A stretch of DNA of 64,000 bases from Phycisphaerales bacterium (GTDB lineage: Bacteria > Planctomycetota > Phycisphaerae > Phycisphaerales > SM1A02), in contig SIAK01000001.1 of the NCBI GenBank assembly GCA_009691805.1, positions 62,001 through 126,000 on the forward strand, in the 5' to 3' direction. A program made the translations under genes and the position numbers. How positions within the stretch are numbered: the first letter of the stretch is position 1; each line of letters begins with the position of its first letter. Positions 53,270-62,626 of the stretch are shown here, piece by piece. The notes below the pieces were generated by a model. It had not been told where the DNA came from. It was given only the letters and a program-made list of their open reading frames with translations, and did no database searches.

Positions 53270-54076
53270 ATGACAGGCAGTACGGACATGACCACAAACT
53301 CGAACGAGCCAGCGATTCGCATCAAGGGCGTCTCGGTGGGCTACGCGACGAAGGTCATTCTGAAAGACCTTACGCTCGACATCATTCGCGGCGAAATTAT
53401 TTTCATCGGTGGTGGATCAGGTGCAGGTAAGACGACGCTGCTCTCGAATCTCACGACGCTGAATCGACCGCTCGCAGGCGAGATCTGGATCGGTGGCGTG
53501 GATGTCGCCAACGCGAGTGAAGATGCGTTGCAGATCGTGCGCCGACAGTTTGGCGTGATGTATCAGTTGGGCGCACTCTTCAACAGCATGACGGTGCTGG
53601 AAAACGTGATGCTCCCGATGGAAGAGTTCACGACGCTCTCGCGCGAGGCACGCATTGAAGTCGCGCGCGCCAAACTTGGACTCGTGGATCTCGCGCACGC
53701 GGCCGCAAAGATGCCGAGCGAACTTTCGGGCGGCATGCAGAAGCGCGCCGCGATCGCGCGCGCGCTCGCGCTTGATGCGCCGATCATTTTTCTCGATGAA
53801 CCAAGCGCGGGGCTGGATCCGATGACGAGCGCGGATCTCGATAGCCTCATTCAAACTCTGAACGAAACGCTCGGCGTCACTTTCGTCATCATCTCTCACG
53901 AACTCGCGAGCATCTTCGCCATCGCGCATCGCTTTGCGATGATTGATGGCAAGCGTGGCGGGCTTGTGGAAGTAGGGGATCCTCGCGTCATGCGCGACAA
54001 TTCCGCAGATCCGCTCGTTCGTCGATTCCTCAACCGTCAAGGCGTTGCCGTCCACGCAGCGCCAACCGCAAGCTAA
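53270..54076 (+). CDS. mlaF: MlaF-type ABC transporter ATP-binding protein
   Basis: 268 residues from the ATG at 53270 (ATG at 53288 also possible). Walker A is FIGGGSGAGKTTLLSNL, the Q-loop region reads FGVMYQLGALFNSMTVLENV, the signature is ELSGGMQKRAAIARAL, and Walker B is PIIFLDEPSAGLDP. The LFNSMTVxENV pattern is typical of Mla/Ttg2A ATPases. It powers phospholipid transport through the MlaE permease encoded just upstream. The Mce-domain protein gene follows after 48 bp. Confidence 0.95.
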   Translation: MTGSTDMTTNSNEPAIRIKGVSVGYATKVILKDLTLDIIRGEIIFIGGGSGAGKTTLLSNLTTLNRPLAGEIWIGGVDVANASEDALQIVRRQFGVMYQLGALFNSMTVLENVMLPMEEFTTLSREARIEVARAKLGLVDLAHAAAKMPSELSGGMQKRAAIARALALDAPIIFLDEPSAGLDPMTSADLDSLIQTLNETLGVTFVIISHELASIFAIAHRFAMIDGKRGGLVEVGDPRVMRDNSADPLVRRFLNRQGVAVHAAPTAS

Positions 54077-54124
54077 CCGCAACATGACTTCGCATCTTCC
54101 CGCACCTCTTTCGAGCCACGCACT

Positions 54125-55264
54125 ATGAGCAGTCCCGCAACGAATTTCAAAGTCGGAGCATTCGTCCTCGTTGCCGCAGGACTTGGACTTGGCGGCACGA
54201 TTCTCCTCGGCAGTGCCACGGTTTTTCAGAAGACGGAAATCGTCGAGACGTATTCATCCGAGTCGGTGAATGGACTGAATGTCGGGAGCCCCGTGAAGTT
54301 TCGTGGCGTGACGATTGGCCAAGTGAGTGAGATTACGTTTGTGACTCTCGCGTATGGCCACGGACCAGAAAAGGGATCGGAAGTGCTCAATTCCATGGTG
54401 CTCGTGCGCATGAAGATCGTGCAAGAGTTGATCGGCGTGCGCGACGACGAAGATTTTGAGACCGATGTGCAAGCGTCTGTTGCACAAGGATTGCGCGCGC
54501 GCCTGGTTTCCGAAGGCATCACCGGCGGCCTGTACATGCAGTTTGAATACACGAAAGATCTCCCGAAGGAAAGTATGCAAGTGGCCTGGACGCCGGCGTA
54601 TCCGTATGTTCCCGGGGTGCCGAGTCGGTTGAACGAAATTCTCGATGGCGTCGCGACGATCGTGAAGGGTGTGCAAGGCGTGGACTTCACGAACCTCGGT
54701 AAAGATATACACGCGCTCGTGCAGCACCTTGACAGCATCGTGGAAGTGCAGGGCAAGCCTGCGCTTGTTGATCTCAAAGCGTTCATCGAAGAGGCGCGGA
54801 CAACGAACAGCCAAGTGCAGACGATCTTGGCGGATCCAAACATTCAGAAATCTCTCGCGAACATCGCGAGCGCTTCCGACTCTCTTGCTGTCGTGCTTGG
54901 CGAAGGCAAGATGGACTTGAAAACGACGATTGCGAAACTGCCTGTGATCGCGGCAAGTCTCGCATCAGGCAGCGCGGAATTGGATGACCTGTTGAACTCG
55001 CCGAAGTTGCAAGCGATGCTCGCGGATCTGCAATCTGCGGCTGCGTTGGCGCCGCCTGCGCTGGATGAGGCGCGTGAACTCTTTGCGCGCGTCGATCGAT
55101 TGATCGCAAGTGAGGAGTACGACATTCGCGTGCTCATGGAAAGCCTCCGCGAAATGGCAGAAAATCTCGATGCGCTTTCCGAACGATTGCGACAAGACGC
55201 GCCGCAAGTGCTCTTCGGCGCACCGCCGCCACGCGTCGCGCCTGGCGCTCCTCTTTCACGCTAA
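54125..55264 (+). CDS. mlaD: MlaD/Mce-domain lipid-binding protein
   Basis: 379 residues. One N-terminal helix (VGAFVLVAAGLGLGGTILLG) anchors a periplasmic MCE domain (about 38-150: YSSESVNGLNVGSPVKFRGV, TIGQVSEITF, RLVSEGITGGLYMQF). A long helical part (180-360) follows, with Ala/Leu/Asp-rich coiled-coil segments and a Pro-rich tail. E. coli MlaD is only 183 residues. This longer form is nearer the PqiB/Mce type, whose helices extend across the periplasm. It forms the substrate channel over the MlaE/MlaF complex. No periplasmic MlaC carrier gene is in the cluster. Confidence 0.9.
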   Translation: MSSPATNFKVGAFVLVAAGLGLGGTILLGSATVFQKTEIVETYSSESVNGLNVGSPVKFRGVTIGQVSEITFVTLAYGHGPEKGSEVLNSMVLVRMKIVQELIGVRDDEDFETDVQASVAQGLRARLVSEGITGGLYMQFEYTKDLPKESMQVAWTPAYPYVPGVPSRLNEILDGVATIVKGVQGVDFTNLGKDIHALVQHLDSIVEVQGKPALVDLKAFIEEARTTNSQVQTILADPNIQKSLANIASASDSLAVVLGEGKMDLKTTIAKLPVIAASLASGSAELDDLLNSPKLQAMLADLQSAAALAPPALDEARELFARVDRLIASEEYDIRVLMESLREMAENLDALSERLRQDAPQVLFGAPPPRVAPGAPLSR

Positions 55265-55306
55265 GTTTCTCTCTGTCATTTGAATTGCTCGTCACGATAG
55301 GACTTC

Positions 55307-55951
55307 ATGCTCATGACTCGAACCAACACGCTCCGCATCGCCTCATGGTCACTCGTGCTGCTCGCATTTGGAAGCGGTTGCTCGATGTTTAGTCGCCCTG
55401 CGACAGATCAAGCGCAGTTTCTTCTCGCCGTGCCTGCACCGGCAGTTGTGTCAGGCGCGAAACCATCAGCGTGGAGCATTGAAGTGCGTCGCGTCACCGC
55501 GACAGCACCGTTTGATGGACTCGGATTTGTGTACGCGCAAGCGGACGGAAGTTGGCGAACGGACTCGTACGCGGGTTGGATCGCATCGCCTTCGACGATG
55601 CTGTCCTCTTCGCTCGTCGCGTTCCTCTCGAACTCCAAACAATTCTCTCTCGTCTCTGGGCAAGGCGCCACAGTGGCTACGGATGCGGGCATCACCATCG
55701 TGATCGAGCGATTCTGCGCGGACTACACCAAGACGGATGCAGCGCGAGCCGTGGTGCAGCTTCGTTGGTACTTGACGAGCGGTGATGCATCGAAGGATGC
55801 TGTCGTGGAGAGTGGAGTGGCGGTCGGCGAAGCGCCGATTCGTGCCGCGACACCAGGCGCTGTTGCGGACGGCTTCGGCGCGGCTGTCGCTGTGGCATTT
55901 GGCGAGATTCTCGCGGGAATTGCAGGCTCAAGCGGCGCAGTCAGCCATTAG
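55307..55951 (+). CDS. PqiC-like auxiliary lipoprotein of the lipid transporter
   Basis: 214 residues. The signal ends in the lipobox FGSGC (Cys25). The mature domain has FLLAVPAPAVVSGAKPSAWSIEVRRV near the start (about residues 38-62), SYAGWIASPSTMLSSSLVAFL and VQLRWYLTSGDASKDAVV. This matches the ABC-type transport auxiliary lipoprotein family (PqiC/YmbA; DUF330). The family docks on the outer membrane and connects to the Mce needle. Its position directly after mlaD supports the call. The chorismate-binding gene begins only 8-41 bp downstream, so the men genes may be partly read from this operon. Confidence 0.82.
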   Translation: MLMTRTNTLRIASWSLVLLAFGSGCSMFSRPATDQAQFLLAVPAPAVVSGAKPSAWSIEVRRVTATAPFDGLGFVYAQADGSWRTDSYAGWIASPSTMLSSSLVAFLSNSKQFSLVSGQGATVATDAGITIVIERFCADYTKTDAARAVVQLRWYLTSGDASKDAVVESGVAVGEAPIRAATPGAVADGFGAAVAVAFGEILAGIAGSSGAVSH

Positions 55952-55992
55952 CGCAATCGGTGACAGGAGTCGCATACACTTTCGACCCGCGC

Positions 55993-57342
55993 ATGAGTTC
56001 ACTTTCGCGAATCGAATCCAAGCAAGAGGCTCGCCCACTCCCACTCGGATTGGCTGCGCGCGCACTCTTATGCGAACTTGCGAGCGCGCAACTCCCAGCA
56101 AGCGGCTCCTATCTGCGCCTCGAACACGACGTTGAACATCTCGATGTTTTTCGTGTGCTCGCGGGGATGCCTCTGGGAGATCGTCGTTACTTCCGCACTC
56201 GAACGGGTGCTCTTGAAGTTGCGGGCATCGGTCGCGCGGCGTGCGCGCAGCCAACAACGTGGACGCAGGTCGGTGGACGCACGGAAGCAGTCGTGTTCAC
56301 TGCCGCACCATTTGATCCGCACCGTCCGCGCGACAAGGTCTGGGATCCTTTCATGCAGCAGATTTCCGTGCTGCCGATGCTCGAGCTGCGTCGAACAGAG
56401 CAGGGCGATCGTGTGCGCAACACGCTTGCTGTGCATGTCGTCGATCGGAATGCAGCGCAAGAGAGTCTCGCGCTCCTTGCAGACGAAGCGAAGATGCGCT
56501 GCAGTGTCGATCCAGCATTTACGCGCATGCCTGAGGATGTTGGTGAAGGCGCATGGACGCGAGCGGTCCGCGCGTCGCTCGAACAGATTCGCGACGGGAA
56601 ACTTCGCAAGATCGTCCTCGGTCGAACGGCTCGCTACATCGCGAGCGCGGAGATCGATCCGATGCTTGTATTGCATCGCCTCGCACAGACGGAACCACGA
56701 AGTTTCCGCTGTTTCATCGAGCCACAAGCAGGGCGAGCGTTCGTCGGCGTGAGTCCTGAACGACTCTATTCGCGCGTTGGTCGCTCGCTGAAGAGTGAAG
56801 CAGTTGCGGGCACGCGTCCGCGCGGCGTCGATGCAGTGGCCGATCAACTCATGGGCGAAGCGCTGCTGTCGAGCGCGAAAGATCGGCGCGAACATCAGTT
56901 CGTTGTCGAGCGCATTCGAGAAGCACTCGAGCCGCTCTCCGCGACGATGCGACTTGACGACGAGCCGCGTTTGCTTCGACTCGCCTACGTGCAACACCTT
57001 CGCACGCGCCTCGCGGTGGAACTGCACGAAGGCCTCAGCGATGACGATCTCCTCGCCGCGCTGCATCCGACACCCGCGGTTTCGGGAAGTCCCGTGCGCG
57101 CTGCAGTCGAAGCGATTCGCGCACTCGAATCCTTTGATCGTGGACTCTTTGCGGGTCCACTCGGGGTGCGCACGCCGCACGCTGCGGAATTCGCCGTCGG
57201 TATTCGCAGCGCGCTTATCGATGGTGATGCACTCACCGCGTTTGCGGGCGCGGGCATCGTGGAAGGATCCGACGCAGGGGACGAATGGCGCGAGACGGCG
57301 CACAAGTTGCTCGCGTTCGAACGGCTTTCGAGGCAGTCGTGA
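55993..57342 (+). CDS. menF: Isochorismate synthase
   Basis: 449 residues from the ATG at 55993; a GTG at 55960 would add 11. It converts chorismate to isochorismate, the first step of classical menaquinone synthesis. The chorismate-binding domain occupies the C-terminal 260 residues: LRKIVLGRTARYI, RAFVGVSPERLYSR, SEAVAGTRPRGVD, DRREHQFVVERI, LHPTPAVSGSPV and FAGAGIVEGSDAGDEW. These cover the magnesium and substrate sites. Its stop overlaps the start of menD (GTGA). The gene order that follows shows the product feeds menaquinone rather than siderophore synthesis. Confidence 0.93.
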   Translation: MSSLSRIESKQEARPLPLGLAARALLCELASAQLPASGSYLRLEHDVEHLDVFRVLAGMPLGDRRYFRTRTGALEVAGIGRAACAQPTTWTQVGGRTEAVVFTAAPFDPHRPRDKVWDPFMQQISVLPMLELRRTEQGDRVRNTLAVHVVDRNAAQESLALLADEAKMRCSVDPAFTRMPEDVGEGAWTRAVRASLEQIRDGKLRKIVLGRTARYIASAEIDPMLVLHRLAQTEPRSFRCFIEPQAGRAFVGVSPERLYSRVGRSLKSEAVAGTRPRGVDAVADQLMGEALLSSAKDRREHQFVVERIREALEPLSATMRLDDEPRLLRLAYVQHLRTRLAVELHEGLSDDDLLAALHPTPAVSGSPVRAAVEAIRALESFDRGLFAGPLGVRTPHAAEFAVGIRSALIDGDALTAFAGAGIVEGSDAGDEWRETAHKLLAFERLSRQS

Positions 57343-59057
57343 AAGAGCTTCGCGCGGCGGCGAATTTCAATCTTGCGTGGACGATGCTCATTGCAGAAGA
57401 ATGCGCGCGGCTTGGCGTGCAGCACGCGATCATCTGCCCAGGTTCACGCAGCGCACCACTTGCTGTTGCATTCGCGCGCAACACAGAAATCCAAACGCAC
57501 ATCGCACATGATGAGCGGGGCGGAGCATTCCTCGCACTCGGCATCGCGAAAGCAACAGGTGTTCCCGCGGTCCTCATCGTGACAAGCGGAACAGCGGTCG
57601 CAAACACCTTGCCTGCGCTGGTCGAAGCGCGCATGTCGCGTACGCCGATGCTTGTGCTCTCGGCAGATCGTCCCCCCGAACTGCTTGATTGCGGCGCAAA
57701 TCAGGCGATTACGCACGCGCCGCTGCTTGCGGGCGCCGCGCGTTGGTCTGTGTCGATGCCATGCCCAACACCGGAGATTCCTGCGGAGTATGTGCTCTCG
57801 ACAATGGACGAAGCGTTCGCGCGTGCGTGTGGAGACGCGGGCTCGCAAGGTGGCGGCGTGCATGTCAATTGCGCATTCCGTGAACCACTCGCACCTGAAG
57901 TGCTCGCGTGGGACTCGGCGTGGTTGGACTCGATTGCGCGTTGGACGAAAGATCGCAAGCGCACCGCATGGCGGGTGGCCATCGGCGCGATCGAAACCGA
58001 AGTGGAAGTGGGCGCCGCTGTTCTCATCGTGGGTCGTTCACCGAACGCGGTCACGCAAAGTCTCGCAACCTGGCGCGGCACGTTACTCGCGGACATCACG
58101 AGCGGACTTGCGCAATCATCAACGATCGGAGCCGATCTTGTGCTCCGCGCATGTACGGCGGGTGAGGGCAACGCGGCACTGCAAGCGGCGCTGCGCGTTG
58201 AAGGCATCGTGTGTGCCGGGGATGCAATCCTCTCGAAGCGACTCACGACATGGGTCTCGCAGCAAGATTGTCCGATCGAAGTATTCGGCGCGGGTGATCC
58301 GCGCATCGATCCGATGCACCGAGTGACAACAGTGCATGCTGCGCCTGTGGTGTTTCGTCAAGGACGCGCACTCAAGCCGCATGCAGGGTGGAAGCGCGCT
58401 CTTGCCTGTGCAAACCGCGCGGCAATGAAGGCACTTTCCTCCGAACGCGCGCTCTGTGAACCAACGGCGATCACCGAAGTGCGTGATGCCTGCGCAGCGG
58501 TCGCACGCGGCACGATGTTTTACGGTTCTTCGATGCCGATTCGCGATGCAGAGTTTCTCGCGATCGCACCGCCGCGCAACTGGAGTGTCGGATCGAATCG
58601 CGGCGCGAGTGGCATTGACGGGTTACTCGCGACAGCAGTAGGGCACGCGCTCGCAACCGCTGAGCCTGTCGTCGCGTTTGTGGGCGATGTCAGCACGCTG
58701 CATGATCTCAACAGTCTGCAACTCGCATCCAATGTTGAGAGTCCGCTCGTCTTCGTCGTCTTGAACAACGACGGAGGAAGTATTTTTCGCTACCTGCCGA
58801 TCGCGAAACATACAGATGTGTTCGAGCGATGCTTCAGCACGCCGCACGGCCGCACGTTTGCACATTTCGCGCAGGCGTTTGGCATCGCGCACGCAACACC
58901 AGCGACGCGCAAAGCGCTCGCGAGTTCGATGACGAAGGCGTTGAAGCGCGGAGGCGCGACGTTGATCGAAGTCTCTTGCACAAGTGCCGAGAGCGAGAGG
59001 GTGCGCGCGCAGGTCTCGCTTGCTGCACAGCAGGCGTTGCGCTTGGAGTTCAAGTAA
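57339..59057 (+). CDS. menD: SEPHCHC synthase MenD
   Basis: 572 residues from the GTG at 57339, inside the menF stop. MenD is a thiamine-diphosphate enzyme that joins 2-oxoglutarate and isochorismate. The N-terminal domain has AIICPGSRSAPLAVAFA and AHDERGGAFLALGIAKATG with the catalytic Glu. The C-terminal domain has GSSMPIRDAEFLA, NRGASGIDGLLATAVGHALA and the cofactor segment GDVSTLHDLNSLQLA ending FVVLNNDGGSIF. Length is close to E. coli MenD (556). It is followed after 4 bp by menH. Confidence 0.97.
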   Translation: MKELRAAANFNLAWTMLIAEECARLGVQHAIICPGSRSAPLAVAFARNTEIQTHIAHDERGGAFLALGIAKATGVPAVLIVTSGTAVANTLPALVEARMSRTPMLVLSADRPPELLDCGANQAITHAPLLAGAARWSVSMPCPTPEIPAEYVLSTMDEAFARACGDAGSQGGGVHVNCAFREPLAPEVLAWDSAWLDSIARWTKDRKRTAWRVAIGAIETEVEVGAAVLIVGRSPNAVTQSLATWRGTLLADITSGLAQSSTIGADLVLRACTAGEGNAALQAALRVEGIVCAGDAILSKRLTTWVSQQDCPIEVFGAGDPRIDPMHRVTTVHAAPVVFRQGRALKPHAGWKRALACANRAAMKALSSERALCEPTAITEVRDACAAVARGTMFYGSSMPIRDAEFLAIAPPRNWSVGSNRGASGIDGLLATAVGHALATAEPVVAFVGDVSTLHDLNSLQLASNVESPLVFVVLNNDGGSIFRYLPIAKHTDVFERCFSTPHGRTFAHFAQAFGIAHATPATRKALASSMTKALKRGGATLIEVSCTSAESERVRAQVSLAAQQALRLEFK

Positions 59058-59061
59058 TCGC

Positions 59062-59784
59062 GTGCAGCGCGTCGCACTCGTGCATGGGTTTCTCGGATCT
59101 CCCGCAGACTGGGCGGACACGCTTGCGGTGCTTGCGCCCAACATCGCATGCGATGTGATTTCCTTGCGCACACTTGAAGGCAAGAGCGTCGAAGATTTCG
59201 CGCGAGCGCTTGGTGAGAGATTGCATCGCGATCCGTGCGACTTGGTCGTCGGCTATTCACTCGGTGGTCGCATCGCACTTGAACTTAGCGCTCAGAGTGC
59301 TCCATGCGTATCGAAACTTCTACTGCTCTCTTCGCATCCAGGGCTGAGGGATGCGTCAGAACGCGCCGCGCGATGTTGTGACGACGATGCGCGCGCGGAA
59401 GCACTTCGCTCAGATGGCATCGAGCGATTCATGGCGTCGTGGTATGCAGCTGATCTCTTCGCGTCCTTTCGATCGCACGCTTCGTTTGCAACGACCCACG
59501 CGCGCCGCGTGATGGGGGACGCGCATTTTTGGGCGGATGTCGTCGCGGGATGTTCGCCTGGTCGCGCGCAGAGTCGTTGGGAGACTTTGGAAGCGCGCGC
59601 ATCGGAAACCACGTTCGCGACAGGGCTTTGCGACGCTCGCTATGCTGCAATTGCGCGTGAAGCGAAGGCGATGATGCCCGCGCTTTCCACGCACTTTGTT
59701 TCCGATGTAGGGCATGTCTTGCCGCTCGAATCGCCTGTTGCATGCGCGCGTCTCATCGAATCGATGCTGCACAAGCCTGTTTGA
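59062..59784 (+). CDS. menH: SHCHC synthase MenH (alpha/beta hydrolase fold)
   Basis: 240 residues from the GTG at 59062, 4 bp after menD. It eliminates pyruvate from SEPHCHC to give SHCHC. The start VALVHGFLGSPADWADTL gives the oxyanion segment. The nucleophile elbow is VVGYSLGGRIAL (Ser), and the catalytic His is in SDVGHVLPLESP. MenH enzymes are small (about 250) members of the fold, and the position between menD and menB makes the assignment firm. The GTG start leaves no N-terminal extension. Confidence 0.9.
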   Translation: MQRVALVHGFLGSPADWADTLAVLAPNIACDVISLRTLEGKSVEDFARALGERLHRDPCDLVVGYSLGGRIALELSAQSAPCVSKLLLLSSHPGLRDASERAARCCDDDARAEALRSDGIERFMASWYAADLFASFRSHASFATTHARRVMGDAHFWADVVAGCSPGRAQSRWETLEARASETTFATGLCDARYAAIAREAKAMMPALSTHFVSDVGHVLPLESPVACARLIESMLHKPV

Positions 59785-59793
59785 AATGGACCC

Positions 59794-60681
59794 ATGACGA
59801 CCACGACGAATCCATCTTCTCCTCCGCGCCCAACCACCGAGACCACCGAGCGCATTCGTCCCGCACTCGATTGGAAAGCGGTGCGCCTCGCGGACACCTT
59901 CGCGGAAGTTCGTTACCACAAGGCTGAAGGCATCGCGAAGATCACGATTCATCGACCCGAAGTGCGCAACGCGTTCACGCCGCGCACCGTCGAAGAAATG
60001 CGTGCGGCGTTGCTTGACGCAAAGAACGACGCATCGATCGGAAGCATCATTCTCACAGGCGAAGGCGAGCGCGCGTTCTGTGCAGGCGGCGATCAACGCA
60101 TCCGAGGTCACGCGGGTTACAAGTCAGAGTCTGGCAATGAACTTCTCAACGTGCTCGAGTTTCAACGCGAGATTCGCACCTGCCCCAAGCCCATCGTTGC
60201 GATGGTTGCAGGCTGGGCGATTGGTGGAGGTCATGTTCTCCACATGATGTGCGACCTCACAATTGCCGCAGAAAACGCGCGATTTGGACAGGTCGGACCG
60301 AAGATGGGAAGTTTCGACGGAGGCTACGGCGCGAGTTACATGGCGCGCATCATCGGACAGAAGAGGGCGCGCGAGATGTGGTTCCTCTGCCGCAGCTACT
60401 CCGCACGCGAAGCGCTTGAGATGGGTCTCATCAACACCGTGGTCACCGTCACGGAACTTGAAGAGGTCACCGTTGCTTGGTGCCGCGAGATGAATGCAAA
60501 CTCGCCCACCGCAATTCGCGCGCTCAAGGCCGCGCTCAACGCTGATTGCGACGGTCAAGCGGGACTCCAAGAACTCTCGGGACTTGCGACGATGCTTTAC
60601 TACATGTCGGATGAAGCGAAAGAGGGGCGTGACGCGCAACTCGAAAAGCGCGCGCCTGACTTCCGCAAGTTTGCGCCGTGA
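59794..60681 (+). CDS. menB: 1,4-dihydroxy-2-naphthoyl-CoA synthase MenB
   Basis: 295 residues. A crotonase-fold enzyme that closes the second ring of the naphthoquinone from o-succinylbenzoyl-CoA. Visible marks are [73 protein letters not shown] and the C-terminal [14 protein letters not shown]. This is the long MenB form with a 35-residue N-terminal extension. It starts 9 bp after menH, and menA follows 4 bp after its stop. Confidence 0.97.
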   Translation: MTTTTNPSSPPRPTTETTERIRPALDWKAVRLADTFAEVRYHKAEGIAKITIHRPEVRNAFTPRTVEEMRAALLDAKNDASIGSIILTGEGERAFCAGGDQRIRGHAGYKSESGNELLNVLEFQREIRTCPKPIVAMVAGWAIGGGHVLHMMCDLTIAAENARFGQVGPKMGSFDGGYGASYMARIIGQKRAREMWFLCRSYSAREALEMGLINTVVTVTELEEVTVAWCREMNANSPTAIRALKAALNADCDGQAGLQELSGLATMLYYMSDEAKEGRDAQLEKRAPDFRKFAP

Positions 60682-60685
60682 ATCT

Positions 60686-61609
60686 ATGACCAAGTTCATC
60701 TTCCTTCTTCGTACCTGGCTTGCTGCGATGCGACCCAAGACCCTTGGCGCGTCGATCGCTCCCTGTTGCATTGGCGCGGCGATGGCGTGGCGTGATTCGC
60801 TTCCGACTCTTGGCCGCGACGAGCAGATGAAGTTTTCATGGACGCTCGCGCTTGCGGCAGTGCTCGGCGCGATGCTCTTGCAAATCGTGAGTAACTTCGC
60901 GAATGATCTCTTCGATGCGCAACGTGGCGCGGATTCTGCATTCAGACTCGGTCCGCAGCGCGTTGTCGCAGCAGGGCTTGTTTCTTCGCGCGCGATGAAG
61001 ATTGCGATCGTCTTCACGCTGCTTCTCGCTGCACTGCCCACCGCATTTCTCGCACGTGAACAGGGCGAGATCTTCGCGCTCATCGGTGTATTCGGCGCGA
61101 TCGCCGCGCTCCTCTACACAGGCGGCCCTCGACCACTCGCGTATGTAGGGCTCGGCGATCTCTTTGTGTTCGTGTGCTTTGGTCCACTTGCGACTGCGGG
61201 CATGTACGCAGCGATCCTTGGCGAATGGCGCATGGCGCCCTGCATCATCGGCATCGCTCCAGGCGCGCTCGCGGTTGCGCTGCTGGCGACGAACAATCTT
61301 CGCGATATCGATCAAGACCGCGCCGTCGGCAAGCGAACGCTCGCGGTGCGATTCGGCGCGCGCTTCACGCGACTTCAAATCATCGCGTGCTGGGTGATCG
61401 CCACCATGCTGCCGCTGGCTGCGTGGTTACTTGCGGATGCGCCAGGCGGCGCGCTTGCGGGAACGACCATCGCGCTCGTTTCGATTCCGAGCATCGTGAT
61501 GGTTGCGCGCGGCGACCGTGGTGTTGCACTCAATGGAGTGCTCGCAGGATTCGGCGTGCACTTGTATCTCCTCGGCATCGCGCTCGGTCTCGGCTGGGCG
61601 ATCACTTGA
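60686..61609 (+). CDS. menA: 1,4-dihydroxy-2-naphthoate polyprenyltransferase MenA
   Basis: 307 residues from the ATG at 60686. This integral membrane prenyltransferase (UbiA superfamily, eight or nine helices) attaches the isoprenoid tail to DHNA. The two Asp-rich sites are NFANDLFDAQRGAD and NNLRDIDQDRAVGKRTLAVRFG. The N-terminal LAAMRPKTLGASIAPCCIGAA is a MenA feature. Length is normal. It sits between menB and menC, so the operon order is not the biochemical order. Confidence 0.95.
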   Translation: MTKFIFLLRTWLAAMRPKTLGASIAPCCIGAAMAWRDSLPTLGRDEQMKFSWTLALAAVLGAMLLQIVSNFANDLFDAQRGADSAFRLGPQRVVAAGLVSSRAMKIAIVFTLLLAALPTAFLAREQGEIFALIGVFGAIAALLYTGGPRPLAYVGLGDLFVFVCFGPLATAGMYAAILGEWRMAPCIIGIAPGALAVALLATNNLRDIDQDRAVGKRTLAVRFGARFTRLQIIACWVIATMLPLAAWLLADAPGGALAGTTIALVSIPSIVMVARGDRGVALNGVLAGFGVHLYLLGIALGLGWAIT

Positions 61610-61621
61610 ATTGCGCTGTGC

Positions 61622-62626
61622 ATGCGACACGCAACGATTCATCCTCTTCGACTTCCGTTGAACGCTGCAGGGCGCGCGGCGATGCAGTGCGAGCAACGCA
61701 GCGTCGCGTTGTTGGAACTTGTCGATGCAGATGGCTCCTGCGCGTTTGGTCTCTGTGCGCCGCTTCTCAACACGCACCGCGAGAGTTACGCACAAGCAAT
61801 CGAAGGGTTGCGATTCTGGAGTTCGCTCTGCTCGTCGATGATGCCGCTCGGACTTCCGAGCGCAGACTTCGCAATCTCGATGGCCGAACTCCAACTGCGT
61901 GGCGTGCTCGTTCCCGCGTGCGAGAGCATTCGCGTGGCGAAGTTCGTCCGGGGCGGCGTACCCGAAATCGAGCGAGTCGCTGCGCTGGGCGCATTCAAGG
62001 GTTGCACGAGTGTGAAGGCAAAGATTGGACGCGAGAGCCTAGCGGCAGATCGCCGTTGCATCGACGCGCTTCTGAGCGCGATCGATACGAACGCGCGCTT
62101 GCGATTGGATGCAAACCGTTTGTTGTCGCTCGAGGCGTGTGTCGAACTCGTGCATGGCATCGACCCAAGTCGCATCGAGTTTCTCGAAGCTCCGCTTGCC
62201 AATCCGTTTGAACTCGCCGCGCTTGCGAACCGAACCGGGCTTCCGATCGCGCTTGATGAAACGATTCTGGAGTGGATGCGCGGCGAAGGCATTCCCGAGT
62301 CACTCGCATTCGCGCCCTTTGTCGCCGCGCATGTAGTTCGGCTCTCGTGCATCGGACGCATTGAACTTTCGATTCGACATGCGGCGCTCGCGCGGAGCAG
62401 AGGCATTCGCGCGATTTGCTCGACGGCCTATGAATCAAGCTTCGCCCTGCGAGCAGCGGCGATTGTTGCTTCGCAGATCGATCCGCTCGCTGAGTCTGCG
62501 CATGGACTTGGCACAGCATTGATGTACGAGCGAGATCTCGTCGCGCCACCCACGATGACTGGCGAGCGCATGCTCGTCGAAGCGATGCCGTCGCTCGACG
62601 CGGAAACAATCGGAGCGTTCGAGTGA
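61622..62626 (+). CDS. menC: o-Succinylbenzoate synthase MenC
   Basis: 334 residues. This enolase-superfamily enzyme dehydrates SHCHC to o-succinylbenzoate. The barrel shows the base pair of lysines in SVKAKIGRES, then the metal ligands Asp in RLRLDANRLLS, Glu in IEFLEAPLANP and Asp in IALDETILE. A further Ser/Lys region near VVRLSCIGRIELS ends the active site; the Lys expected there in many MenC proteins is not obvious. Sequence conservation in MenC is low, but the context removes most doubt. It overlaps menE by 4 bp (GTGA). Confidence 0.9.
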   Translation: MRHATIHPLRLPLNAAGRAAMQCEQRSVALLELVDADGSCAFGLCAPLLNTHRESYAQAIEGLRFWSSLCSSMMPLGLPSADFAISMAELQLRGVLVPACESIRVAKFVRGGVPEIERVAALGAFKGCTSVKAKIGRESLAADRRCIDALLSAIDTNARLRLDANRLLSLEACVELVHGIDPSRIEFLEAPLANPFELAALANRTGLPIALDETILEWMRGEGIPESLAFAPFVAAHVVRLSCIGRIELSIRHAALARSRGIRAICSTAYESSFALRAAAIVASQIDPLAESAHGLGTALMYERDLVAPPTMTGERMLVEAMPSLDAETIGAFE

